Part shown: positions 6,454-13,781 of the stretch, in pieces
How positions within the stretch are numbered: position 1 is the first letter of the stretch
Layout of the letters: each line of letters opens with the position of its first letter
Assembly (NCBI GenBank): GCA_038259855.1
Contig: JBBSOJ010000058.1
Span: 1 to 14,044, forward strand
Source of the DNA: JBPOFM01 sp038259855
Lineage (GTDB): Bacteria > Bacteroidota > Bacteroidia > Flavobacteriales > Flavobacteriaceae
Direction of reading: 5' to 3'
Length of the DNA stretch: 14,044 nucleotides
Program-made: the position numbers and the translations under genes
Notes under the pieces: model-generated
What the model saw: only the letters and a program-made list of their open reading frames with translations
Databases searched by the model: none
Told to the model about the DNA's origin: nothing

Positions 6454-6481
6454 TACCCATCAATAATTAAAACTTCACATT

Positions 6482-6790
6482 ATGGAAACGAAAGCATTGA
6501 ATAAAAACGAAAAAGTATCTCAAAAAATTCAACTGGTTAAAGGTGAATTCACACCTTCGGAGGCCTCACACGTCATTATGAGTCTGATTGACGAAAAAAT
6601 TAATTTTCATAAAATCCAACGGCTCCAAATTTGGGAAGGAAATCATAAATGTAAAACGGGCGAACTGGACGGCCGCATCAAAGAACTTGAAAAGGAAAAA
6701 GAAATTGCCCGAGAATTCATCAACCAGACCCGTGATCTTGGTAAAAACTTAAAGATCAATGGAATTCTTGAAATTACAACTGCTAATTAA
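6482..6790 (+). CDS. Small cytosolic helical protein of unknown function, first gene of the dab operon
   Basis: A 102-residue protein starting at ATG 6482, 28 bases after the candidate -7 box. It has no signal peptide or membrane segment. Residues 1-22 are polar and lysine-rich. From F23 (FTPSEASHVIMSLIDEKINF) there is a predicted helix, then HKIQRLQIWEGNHKC. A charged, coiled-coil-like helix follows at about 59-86 (ELDGRIKELEKEKEIAREFI), and a short hydrophobic end (LKINGILEI). The pattern suggests an antiparallel helical hairpin. It resembles small proteins I associate with flavobacterial genomes generally, so it may not be specific to bicarbonate uptake. It is the promoter-proximal gene, 17 bases before the next ORF, and should be made at high level with dabBA. 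No function is assigned. Confidence 0.8.
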   Translation: METKALNKNEKVSQKIQLVKGEFTPSEASHVIMSLIDEKINFHKIQRLQIWEGNHKCKTGELDGRIKELEKEKEIAREFINQTRDLGKNLKINGILEITTAN

Positions 6791-6807
6791 TCTTAAACTC
6801 TAAACTT

Positions 6808-7020
6808 ATGAAAGCTTCAAAATTTAAACTCGTTCCGCTATTAGGTCTTATTGGATTGGTAATTTTTATTGCCCTATCCTACATCAATAATCAAATACTC
6901 CTGAATGAAATTTTAGTGTGCAGCGCTATTTTCGGAATGGTATTGTTCGTAAAAATGAGGGGAGAGGTCAATAGAACTCAATCCTTGCGTCAACGCAATG
7001 AGTATTCTGATGCCGCTTGA
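6808..7020 (+). CDS. Small two-helix membrane protein of unknown function in the dab operon
   Basis: A 70-residue protein from ATG 6808. Two hydrophobic helices are evident, at about residues 8-26 (LVPLLGLIGLVIFIALSYI) and 30-48 (ILLNEILVCSAIFGMVLFV), joined by a three-residue Asn-Asn-Gln turn. The tail is polar and basic (KMRGEVNRTQSLRQRNEYSD). The positive tail suggests both termini face the cytosol. It lies between the helical ORF and dabB, all on one strand, with a 93-base gap before dabB. Known DAB/MpsAB systems are described as two-subunit, so this could be an accessory subunit or an unrelated passenger. I do not recognise a family. Confidence 0.75.
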   Translation: MKASKFKLVPLLGLIGLVIFIALSYINNQILLNEILVCSAIFGMVLFVKMRGEVNRTQSLRQRNEYSDAA

Positions 7021-7113
7021 TATCCTTTTGAGCGAAAACATCCCAATGGAATACTTATGTATTTATAGAACATATTAAATAGTGATTATAAATTATACTT
7101 ATTAAAAGAAACA

Positions 7114-8595
7114 ATGGTGCTTATTAATAATACGGATACCCAAACAAGTGGTTTAAATAAAAATGGATCCATTCAAAAACCGGTTCTTTCACAGGTAGTG
7201 ATTTCATTACTATGGCTGATGTTCGTCGGAAACGTTGCGTATCTCATTTTTAATTTCTCTACAACAGAAGCATGGGAATTTGGGACTATCTTGCGAATCA
7301 ATGGATTTACTATTTTAATATGGACAACGGTCACATTTTTTAGTGCTATTGTCAGTTCGTATGCAGGGAACTATTTAACAGGCTCTAAATACCATTCGCG
7401 ATTTATGTTGCTGTGTTTATCGTTTACATTATCTGTCATGCTTCTGGTAATGTCTAATCATGTGGGACTTTTACTCTTCAGCTGGTTAATGATGGGTGTC
7501 TTTATGTCGCAGCTTATTGGTATTGATAAAACGTGGGGTGAAGCACGAGAGGCTTCAAAATTCACTCAAAAGTATTTTTTCACTGGGACGTTATTTCTAA
7601 CCGTGGGTTTATTGTTGATGGCATTTAGTGCAGGTCAATATACCATCACAGGAATGTCAGCAGCCGTAAATGATGTGCCAACTTGGATCCTCATGATATC
7701 GACATTCTGTATCATTGGGGCTGCCATTGTACAATCGGCCATGTATCCATTCCATCGCTGGCTGCTATCAGCCATGACGGCCCCGACACCGGCATCTGCG
7801 CTTATGCACGCAGGCTTCGTAAATGGAGCCGGAATTTTATTGGCTTTGTTTGCGAGTCTTTTAGTGGCATCCAATACGTTGACCATTCTCTTTTTTATCG
7901 GCGGATTTACCGCCATAGTTGCACAATTTACCAAACTCCTACAGGTAAACGTTAAGCAAAAACTAGGCTGTTCAACCATCGCTCAAATGGGTTTTATGAT
8001 CATGCAATGTGGTTTGGGCTTTTTTAATGCCGCGGTTGTTCATCTAATTTTACATGGATTTTACAAGGCCTATCTCTTTCTATCTTCTGGAGAGGAAATA
8101 GCCCAAACGAAACCTGAAAAACCAATTCAGCTTAAGATTCAATCGCTTCAAGCTATGGTCGTGTTGTTATTCGGTGGGCTAGGAGCTTATTTGTTTGCAG
8201 TTTGGACCGGTAAAGGATTGGTGTTGGATAGCAGTATCTTTTTAACCTTAATCGTTGCCATCACCGTAGGTCAAGCGACCTATAACATTATAAAGGAACG
8301 AAGTCTTTCCATAGTGCAAAAGGCGTTGGTTCCACCAGTATTGTTTGTTGCCGGTATAGGAATTTATGCCCTATTATTTAATGGCGTCTCGATGTTAATG
8401 TCCGACATGCCAATGATTGATCAATCAATCCCCCTAACGTGGGTACAAATTATCTTCGGAATCATATTTCTTTTAGGCTTCTTTATTATGAAACTAGGCG
8501 TCTATAAAAAAATACCATGGCTATATGTGAAGCTTTTGAACGTGTCCCAACCGCACAAAAAAACAGTGTTAATGTATAAATCAAAATCGATATGA
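7114..8595 (+). CDS. dabB: DabB: proton-antiporter-like membrane subunit of the DAB inorganic carbon transporter
   Basis: A 493-residue polytopic membrane protein with about 13-14 hydrophobic helices, of the proton-antiporter/NuoL family (homologous to MpsA in Staphylococcus). The core signature YPFHRWLLSAMTAPTPASALMHAG starts at Tyr211. A second signature, HLILHGFYKAYLFLSSG, includes His314 and Lys318, matching the conserved His and Lys of the complex I L/M/N ion path. It is shorter than NuoL (about 600) and lacks its long lateral helix, as DabB proteins do. In studied DAB systems DabB is thought to pass cations down their gradient to energise the DabA hydration step, trapping bicarbonate in the cytosol. 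Its stop overlaps the dabA start (ATGA, 8592-8595), which is strong evidence for a coupled pair. The N-terminal 25 residues are polar and cytosolic. Confidence 0.93.
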   Translation: MVLINNTDTQTSGLNKNGSIQKPVLSQVVISLLWLMFVGNVAYLIFNFSTTEAWEFGTILRINGFTILIWTTVTFFSAIVSSYAGNYLTGSKYHSRFMLLCLSFTLSVMLLVMSNHVGLLLFSWLMMGVFMSQLIGIDKTWGEAREASKFTQKYFFTGTLFLTVGLLLMAFSAGQYTITGMSAAVNDVPTWILMISTFCIIGAAIVQSAMYPFHRWLLSAMTAPTPASALMHAGFVNGAGILLALFASLLVASNTLTILFFIGGFTAIVAQFTKLLQVNVKQKLGCSTIAQMGFMIMQCGLGFFNAAVVHLILHGFYKAYLFLSSGEEIAQTKPEKPIQLKIQSLQAMVVLLFGGLGAYLFAVWTGKGLVLDSSIFLTLIVAITVGQATYNIIKERSLSIVQKALVPPVLFVAGIGIYALLFNGVSMLMSDMPMIDQSIPLTWVQIIFGIIFLLGFFIMKLGVYKKIPWLYVKLLNVSQPHKKTVLMYKSKSI

Positions 8596-10982
8596 ACCAT
8601 CTGATCGAAACTAGTATTGCCGAAGCTGCAAATGTCATTGGTAAAACTTGGCCTTTGTATACGTTTGTTGCTTCCAACCCTTTATCGGGATATGAGAATG
8701 CTCCTTTTCAGGACGCCGTGCGGACCGCAGAAGCACACTTCGGAAGTCATGTATTCCCAGAAGCCAAACTCTATCGTCACGCCTGGGAGAAAGGAGATAT
8801 CGATAGCGCGATACTGACGGATTTGTTGCAAGAAAATGGCGTCTCTGAAGCTCCTGAACATGCCTTAAAAATTATTGAAGCGCAACTAAAAACAGTAGAG
8901 TTCAATGTCAATCATGATCTCGATCGCATCATGGCAAAATGGTTATCCTCATTTATGGATGAAGGATTGGCAGAATGGGAAATGCCTTTTAAAAGTGAAG
9001 GTTTTTATTCCGCATGGCGACTGCTCGTGATCTATGATTCTGAAACAGGAGTAACAACCATCAAAGACGTTCCAAGAACGAGCGCGGAAGCTTTGAATGT
9101 TTTATTGAAAGATTATAATGAAAATGATTACACCGACATTTTTGCTTATCATTTGGCAGCACTTCCCGGTTGGACAGGCTACATCAACCATCGTACGCAG
9201 TCTGATTCGGATTGGCAGCAAGACTACCCTATAAGTTTAATGGATTATTTGGCTGCCCGTCTTTGGACCGCAAATAAATTGAAACTTCCATTTCTTCCAA
9301 CATTGAAGACTTTAGAAACGAATCACAGTGTTTCAAACTTACAATACATTTGGTTAAAGGCATGGGAGAAAAGTTGGCAAAAACAGTTGGTCGAAACACT
9401 GGAAAAAGAATTAATTTCAGTTGATACGACTTTAGACTCGGAACTTCCAGAGGCACAAATGGTGTTTTGTATTGATACGCGATCAGAACTTATTCGACGT
9501 CATGTAGAGTCAAAAGGTAACTATGAAACCTTTGGCTACGCTGGTTTTTTCGGTATCGCCATGGATTATCAAAGTCTAGAAGATGGCATCGCTCGAAAAT
9601 CGTGTCCACCGATTGTATCTTCTGCTTATATGGTTTCGGAAATAGCGCAACAACAGGCGCATGGTGAATTGTCAGCTTATAAAAAGAAGAATGAGGTTAC
9701 GCAATTCGCATCCTATTTCCTTAAACGAATGAAAAATATGCTACCATCTGCTTTCGGTTATGTGGAAGGCACTGGATTATATTACGGAATTTCATTGATC
9801 GCAAGAACCATGATGCCGGGAAGCTTATATCGTGGAAATGATCAGAATGCCACTAAAATGGAAACCATCTGTGAGCCTGATATTACCAAAGTGTCATCAT
9901 TAGGAGGTACTTCTCCAGCCATTCCATTGGAAGAAAAAGTAGGAATCGTTAAATCTGCCTTTGATTTAATGGGCTGGAAACAATTTGCACCACTGGTGAT
10001 TTTTACAGGCCATGGTAGCCACTCTGCCAACAATCCATTTAGTTCTAGTTTAGATTGTGGTGCCTGTGCAGCCAGCCCGGGGAGACACAATGCTCGCATG
10101 CTTGCAAAGCTCGCTAACCAACCGGAAGTCAGACAAGCATTGGTAGATAGGCATGATATCCTAATTCCTGAAGGCACTATGTTTATTGGCGCAGAGCATA
10201 ATACAACAACAGATGAGATCGTGTTGTTCGATTCAGAAATTCCAACGTCTCACAAGAAGTTGGTCGACGCACTAAAGGCCAACTTATTGGAAGCACAAAA
10301 AACTGCTACTCAAGATAGACTTGGTGCAGGAGGGAAGAGTGTATCAATGGCACAACAAAAAGCTAATGATTGGGGCGAGACGAGACCAGAATGGGGCCTT
10401 GCAAAAAACGCCGGCTTTATTGTGGGACCTCGTAGTCTCACGAAACGCACGAATCTTGACAGCCGTTGTTTTCTTCATTCGTATGATTGGGAACAAGATG
10501 TCACCGGCAAGGCATTGGAAGGAATTATGCAAGGACCAATGGTAGTAACGCAGTGGATTAATAATCATTATTATTTTTCAACGGTAGATAATAATATCTA
10601 CGGAGGTGGTACTAAAATAACCCATAACATCACCGGTAAATTTGGAGTCGTACAAGGCAATGGAGGCGATCTAAAAATGGGCTTACCATTACAATCGCTA
10701 TTCGGTTCTGATGATGCCATGCATCACCAGCCTTTACGCTTAACGGTCACAATTCAAGCGCCAATATCACGCGTTTCTGATATTCTAGTGAGAAATAATA
10801 ATCTCAAAACATTGTTAGATAACGAATGGATTTATCTTATAGTGATGAATCCAGAAGAGAAAAACAAGATGTTTCAATATAAAAAGTCACTACAATGGAA
10901 AGCAATTTCCAATAATGAAAAAGGCGCAATAGATTACGAAAACACGAGGTTAGAACCTGCCATTACTGAACTTCAGTTTTAA
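8592..10982 (+). CDS. dabA: DabA: beta-carbonic-anhydrase-like zinc subunit of the DAB inorganic carbon transporter (DUF2309/UPF0753)
   Basis: A 796-residue soluble protein associated with the membrane through DabB; family homologue of MpsB. The zinc site is intact: Cys293 and Asp295 in MVFCIDTRSELIRRH, His474 in IFTGHGSHSANNP, and Cys489 in SLDCGACAASPGRHNARML. The His-to-Cys spacing of 15 equals that of the characterised Halothiobacillus DabA2 (His524, Cys539), and the C-x-D pair matches Cys351/Asp353. Other hallmarks are WPLYTFVASNPLSGYE near the N-terminus, PGWTGYI, and a long conserved C-terminal part (RSLTKRTNLDSRCFLHSYDW, GVVQGNGGDLKMGLPLQS). The proposed reaction is one-way hydration of CO2 to bicarbonate, energised through DabB. 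It is the last gene of the operon; no clear terminator was seen in the 130 bases before pldA, which converges on it. Confidence 0.96.
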   Translation: MNHLIETSIAEAANVIGKTWPLYTFVASNPLSGYENAPFQDAVRTAEAHFGSHVFPEAKLYRHAWEKGDIDSAILTDLLQENGVSEAPEHALKIIEAQLKTVEFNVNHDLDRIMAKWLSSFMDEGLAEWEMPFKSEGFYSAWRLLVIYDSETGVTTIKDVPRTSAEALNVLLKDYNENDYTDIFAYHLAALPGWTGYINHRTQSDSDWQQDYPISLMDYLAARLWTANKLKLPFLPTLKTLETNHSVSNLQYIWLKAWEKSWQKQLVETLEKELISVDTTLDSELPEAQMVFCIDTRSELIRRHVESKGNYETFGYAGFFGIAMDYQSLEDGIARKSCPPIVSSAYMVSEIAQQQAHGELSAYKKKNEVTQFASYFLKRMKNMLPSAFGYVEGTGLYYGISLIARTMMPGSLYRGNDQNATKMETICEPDITKVSSLGGTSPAIPLEEKVGIVKSAFDLMGWKQFAPLVIFTGHGSHSANNPFSSSLDCGACAASPGRHNARMLAKLANQPEVRQALVDRHDILIPEGTMFIGAEHNTTTDEIVLFDSEIPTSHKKLVDALKANLLEAQKTATQDRLGAGGKSVSMAQQKANDWGETRPEWGLAKNAGFIVGPRSLTKRTNLDSRCFLHSYDWEQDVTGKALEGIMQGPMVVTQWINNHYYFSTVDNNIYGGGTKITHNITGKFGVVQGNGGDLKMGLPLQSLFGSDDAMHHQPLRLTVTIQAPISRVSDILVRNNNLKTLLDNEWIYLIVMNPEEKNKMFQYKKSLQWKAISNNEKGAIDYENTRLEPAITELQF

Positions 10983-11112
10983 AGGTTTTACAGTATTTTC
11001 AGATTAAGCCAAGTATAGCAGTTTAATTATACGATTTATAATGATGATGTAGACATCTCAATCCTTCTTGAATTTAATTATGGTTATAAGCTCTAAAAGT
11101 CAAGCTATGATA

Positions 11113-12003
11113 TTACCAATCGACAAAACTCAATCCTATGCTCGCGGTCGTTTGATAATGGTTATAATCTATCAGACTTTCGCCATAACCTGTAAAAAGT
11201 TGCAAATGAGCACGCAGGTTATTTTTAATCGGGAATAAATAATTCAATTGCAGACTGCCACGATTGTCATTTAAAGAAAGTGAATTGGTCAGCAATGCAC
11301 TGATGCTCGTTCCGTTTTTTTTGTAAATTACAGTCGTTTCTGCTCTTCCTATATAATCTGATATTACGGGATTATCATCTTCTTCGCCGCCATCCAATCG
11401 TATCCAAGGTTTGAGGTAAATTTGAAAATTATCACGTTCAAAGGCCATTTGGAACATAATCCGGTTCCAACTTCGGGAAATTGGGTCTTGTCGACCATTC
11501 GATTGATGGTTGAAACCAAAGCTGACCATTTTCGCCTTAAATCCTAAAACATTAAAGTCAACCGGATAGACCGCAATGATTTCTGGTTCGTAATTCAACT
11601 CCCGAAAAGGGCGCGAGAGTTTTTTATTATATACTTGCCAATGCGCTACTTGTGTATAGCCCACCCAAATATCACCTTTACCGAATAAAAAGGACTGAAT
11701 GACTTTGGTCTTAAAACTAATCTGAAATTTTACTTCAGCATTGTCAAGATCCACCGGTTCTGGCAATTCATTATCCAATCCTTCACTTTGTGGATTTTTG
11801 TTCACGTTTGTGCTCATACGCAAAGGATGAACATAAAACGGCTTATACGAATTGAGTCGAAATGTCCCGTGGTTATCTTCCTTCTTGAGCTCCCATTCTT
11901 GGCTCATGGTTTTTGTAATGAGCGAATCAGGTCGGCTGAAAAGAGTTTGACTTTCCGTATCAAAAGAGACCAACAATATTAAAGCGAACAGAATCTTATA
12001 CAT
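11113..12003 (-). CDS. pldA: Outer-membrane phospholipase A (OMPLA)
   Basis: An outer-membrane beta-barrel phospholipase that hydrolyses phospholipids misplaced in the outer leaflet. At 296 residues it is close to the E. coli enzyme. A signal peptide (MYKILFALILLVSFDTES) is followed by FRLNSYKPFYVHP and then the barrel strands. Catalytic residues are His166 and Ser168 in FNHQSNGRQDP and Asn180 in SRSWNRI; the His-to-Asn distance of 14 equals that in E. coli (142 to 156). VGYTQVAHWQVYN is the conserved strand before the active site. The protein ends in an aromatic residue (SFVDW), as expected for BAM-dependent insertion. In E. coli activity depends on calcium-dependent dimerisation; the same is assumed here. 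It is transcribed toward dabA, with the SH3 gene divergent upstream. Confidence 0.93.
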   Translation of the reverse strand: MYKILFALILLVSFDTESQTLFSRPDSLITKTMSQEWELKKEDNHGTFRLNSYKPFYVHPLRMSTNVNKNPQSEGLDNELPEPVDLDNAEVKFQISFKTKVIQSFLFGKGDIWVGYTQVAHWQVYNKKLSRPFRELNYEPEIIAVYPVDFNVLGFKAKMVSFGFNHQSNGRQDPISRSWNRIMFQMAFERDNFQIYLKPWIRLDGGEEDDNPVISDYIGRAETTVIYKKNGTSISALLTNSLSLNDNRGSLQLNYLFPIKNNLRAHLQLFTGYGESLIDYNHYQTTASIGLSFVDW

Positions 12004-12022
12004 ACGAGGGTGGTTTTAACTG

Positions 12023-12030
12023 CAAATATA
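12023..12030 (-). promoter_or_regulatory. Candidate -7 box for pldA
   Basis: On the minus strand this reads TATATTTG, an exact TAnnTTTG match, 19 bases before the pldA start codon and implying a very short leader. No -33 TTG lies at normal spacing. Confidence 0.4.
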
Positions 12031-12135
12031 GACAATGAATTGATGTAAAATTCTTTATCAAGGTTTTGATGCCACACTTACTAATCGGTTCTTAACGAAT
12101 ACTAAAGCGATTCAAACTCTACAGTAAATCAGTTC

Positions 12136-12143
12136 TAAATTTG
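12136..12143 (+). promoter_or_regulatory. Candidate -7 box for the SH3-domain gene
   Basis: TAAATTTG is an exact TAnnTTTG match, 36 bases before the start codon at 12180. The -33 element is not obvious. Confidence 0.4.
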
Positions 12144-12179
12144 AAGTAATAAAAAGTAAAACCTTTAAAATAGAACGTT

Positions 12180-12836
12180 ATGAAAATCTTAAAAAACAGT
12201 ATGATGATTACAGTGTTATTGATAACAACAACGCTCATGGCTCAAAATCAAGAAGTAGAATTTGAAGTGTATTCTAATTCGGCAGCCAAAGCTTCGCGCT
12301 ACCTATTGGCAGATAATGTCGTATTACGCGATTGCCCTGCTGCGCAATGCGAACAGTTGACCACCATTAACATTGGTACTTATGTACGATTATTGGCAAA
12401 AAGCGACACTCCTCAAACCATCAACGAGGTATGCAGCAGATGGTATAAAGTGAAAATGGGACCGCAAGTCGGGTGGATTTGGGGCGGATTGATTGCCCAA
12501 AAAACCATGACAAGCCACTCGGATTCTGAAACAAAATTTCTCTTTGGAGAAGCTGGCGAAGGTGTCAATTCACAAAAGCAATATCAAATCAGAGCGGTCA
12601 AAAACGGAGAGGAAATGGATAAAATTGTCTTTAGCGCTTACGCTTTAACAGCATCGCAGCTGCAATTGGAATCAGGGAAAGACGCAACTTCTACAAAAGA
12701 TATTTTCCGAATGACCTCAAAGTATGAGGACGACAGATTTATCACCTTTGAGAATGGTGCATTTAAGCCATACACTATAGAGACCACCATGATTTCCGAA
12801 GGGACGGAATCACAGGAAAAGTTTGTGAGTTTTTAA
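12180..12836 (+). CDS. Secreted bacterial SH3-domain protein
   Basis: A 218-residue exported protein. The signal peptide covers about residues 1-21 (MKILKNSMMITVLLITTTLMAQ), with no lipobox. Residues about 42-107 form a bacterial SH3 (SH3b) domain: ADNVVLRDCPAAQCEQLTTI, GTYVRLLAKS, then WYKVKMGPQVGWIWGGLIA, the usual strand order with the GWI-type ending. It has three Cys (in RDCPAAQCEQ and NEVCSRW), so a disulfide is possible. The second half (about 115-218) is an uncharacterised, probably beta-rich domain. SH3b domains in exported bacterial proteins often bind peptidoglycan or other ligands; no specific ligand can be inferred. It is a single-gene unit ending in a strong terminator. Confidence 0.82.
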   Translation: MKILKNSMMITVLLITTTLMAQNQEVEFEVYSNSAAKASRYLLADNVVLRDCPAAQCEQLTTINIGTYVRLLAKSDTPQTINEVCSRWYKVKMGPQVGWIWGGLIAQKTMTSHSDSETKFLFGEAGEGVNSQKQYQIRAVKNGEEMDKIVFSAYALTASQLQLESGKDATSTKDIFRMTSKYEDDRFITFENGAFKPYTIETTMISEGTESQEKFVSF

Positions 12837-12855
12837 AGACATGGCTATGAAGTTG

Positions 12856-12888
12856 AAAAGCCGATTCTATACAAGAGTCGGCTTTTTT
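12856..12888 (+). terminator. Strong intrinsic terminator after the SH3-domain gene
   Basis: A 13-bp stem, AAAAGCCGATTCT (12856-12868) with AGAGTCGGCTTTT (12874-12886), has one T:G wobble and a 5-base loop, and ends in six T. It lies between convergent genes and also has a four-T end on the minus strand, so it may serve both. Confidence 0.88.
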
Positions 12889-12914
12889 ATGTGGATATGA
12901 TTTTGGATTTATTT

Positions 12915-13760
12915 TTATTGAGATTGAATAAATTGAAGGGTATTAAGAACCGTCTCTTTCAGTTTTGAAGGTAATTCATCATCATCCCAGGGATGCGAAG
13001 CTCCAAAAACATGGTCGGAATCAGTAATGGTAACAAGTTTGCTTTGGGAGTTCCAAGACTTTAGAGCTTCCGCTGCTTCGTAATTGACGGAAGGGTCATC
13101 GATCGCATGAACAATCAAAAACGGAATCTGAAGTTTTTTAACGGCAGATTCTATATGAAAACGGTCTTCATTTGTTTTAAAATCTTTATAAAACTGATAG
13201 TTATGAGGCATTTGTTGTTTGGTGCGCCCATTCAGCACATATTTAACGCCCTCTTGTTTCCATATTTCGATTTCTTTTTCACTTCCCATACGATTTCCAA
13301 AATCACTTACGCTCGCCCATGTAACAAGTTGGGTGATTCTTTGATCCTCGGAGGCTTTCAGAATGGTAATTCCGCCACCTCTTGAATGTCCTATTAATGT
13401 GAGGTTATTTGAGGCAATGTCCTTATAAAATGGATTTTCATTAGAATGGAAATAGCCTATTAAATCATCTAAATCATCCAATTCCTTGGAATAATTATTC
13501 TCGGCAAAAGCATCCAAATCGGGAAAATCAATCGGTTCCTTCATCGTGCCCCCATTATGTGAAAAATTAAATTTCACAAAGAAAAACCCAGCATCTGAAA
13601 ACTCTTTCGCCACCAAATCCCATGCGCCCCAATCTTTGAATCCCTTGTAGCCATGACAGAAAATAACCAAAGGCTTTTGGGTGTCATCAGCAATGTAAAA
13701 AGCGTCCCAAAGGATTGGTTTTTTGTTACTACGATTGAAGATGTTGTTTTTCTTTTCCAT
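12915..13760 (-). CDS. Alpha/beta hydrolase (serine esterase/peptidase-like)
   Basis: A 281-residue cytosolic protein with no signal peptide. The alpha/beta hydrolase elements are in order: oxyanion strand VIFCHGYKGFKDWG, nucleophile elbow GHSRGGG with Ser126, acid in FLIVHAIDDPSVNY (Asp221 or Asp222) and His250 in TITDSDHVFG. The pattern places it near the dienelactone-hydrolase and prolyl-oligopeptidase-like groups; the substrate is unknown. The region between the nucleophile and the acid (ASVSDFGNRMGSEKEIEIWK) is a probable lid segment. It starts at ATG 13758-13760, 21 bases after the stop of the upstream ligase-like gene on the same strand, so the two may be co-transcribed. Confidence 0.88.
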   Translation of the reverse strand: MEKKNNIFNRSNKKPILWDAFYIADDTQKPLVIFCHGYKGFKDWGAWDLVAKEFSDAGFFFVKFNFSHNGGTMKEPIDFPDLDAFAENNYSKELDDLDDLIGYFHSNENPFYKDIASNNLTLIGHSRGGGITILKASEDQRITQLVTWASVSDFGNRMGSEKEIEIWKQEGVKYVLNGRTKQQMPHNYQFYKDFKTNEDRFHIESAVKKLQIPFLIVHAIDDPSVNYEAAEALKSWNSQSKLVTITDSDHVFGASHPWDDDELPSKLKETVLNTLQFIQSQ

Positions 13761-13781
13761 AATTAAGTTGACTTAAATTCC

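Noticed and set aside
7635..7979. Minus-strand frame of 114 codons inside dabB
   Set aside because: It lies wholly opposite the best-conserved part of dabB and has no recognisable protein features; it is a coding shadow.
9842..10177. Minus-strand frame of 111 codons inside dabA
   Set aside because: It is opposite the DabA zinc-site region, where strong codon constraint explains the open frame.
10983..11112. Intrinsic terminator between dabA and pldA
   Set aside because: Only short, loopless or mismatched inverted repeats were found and none is followed by a T tract.
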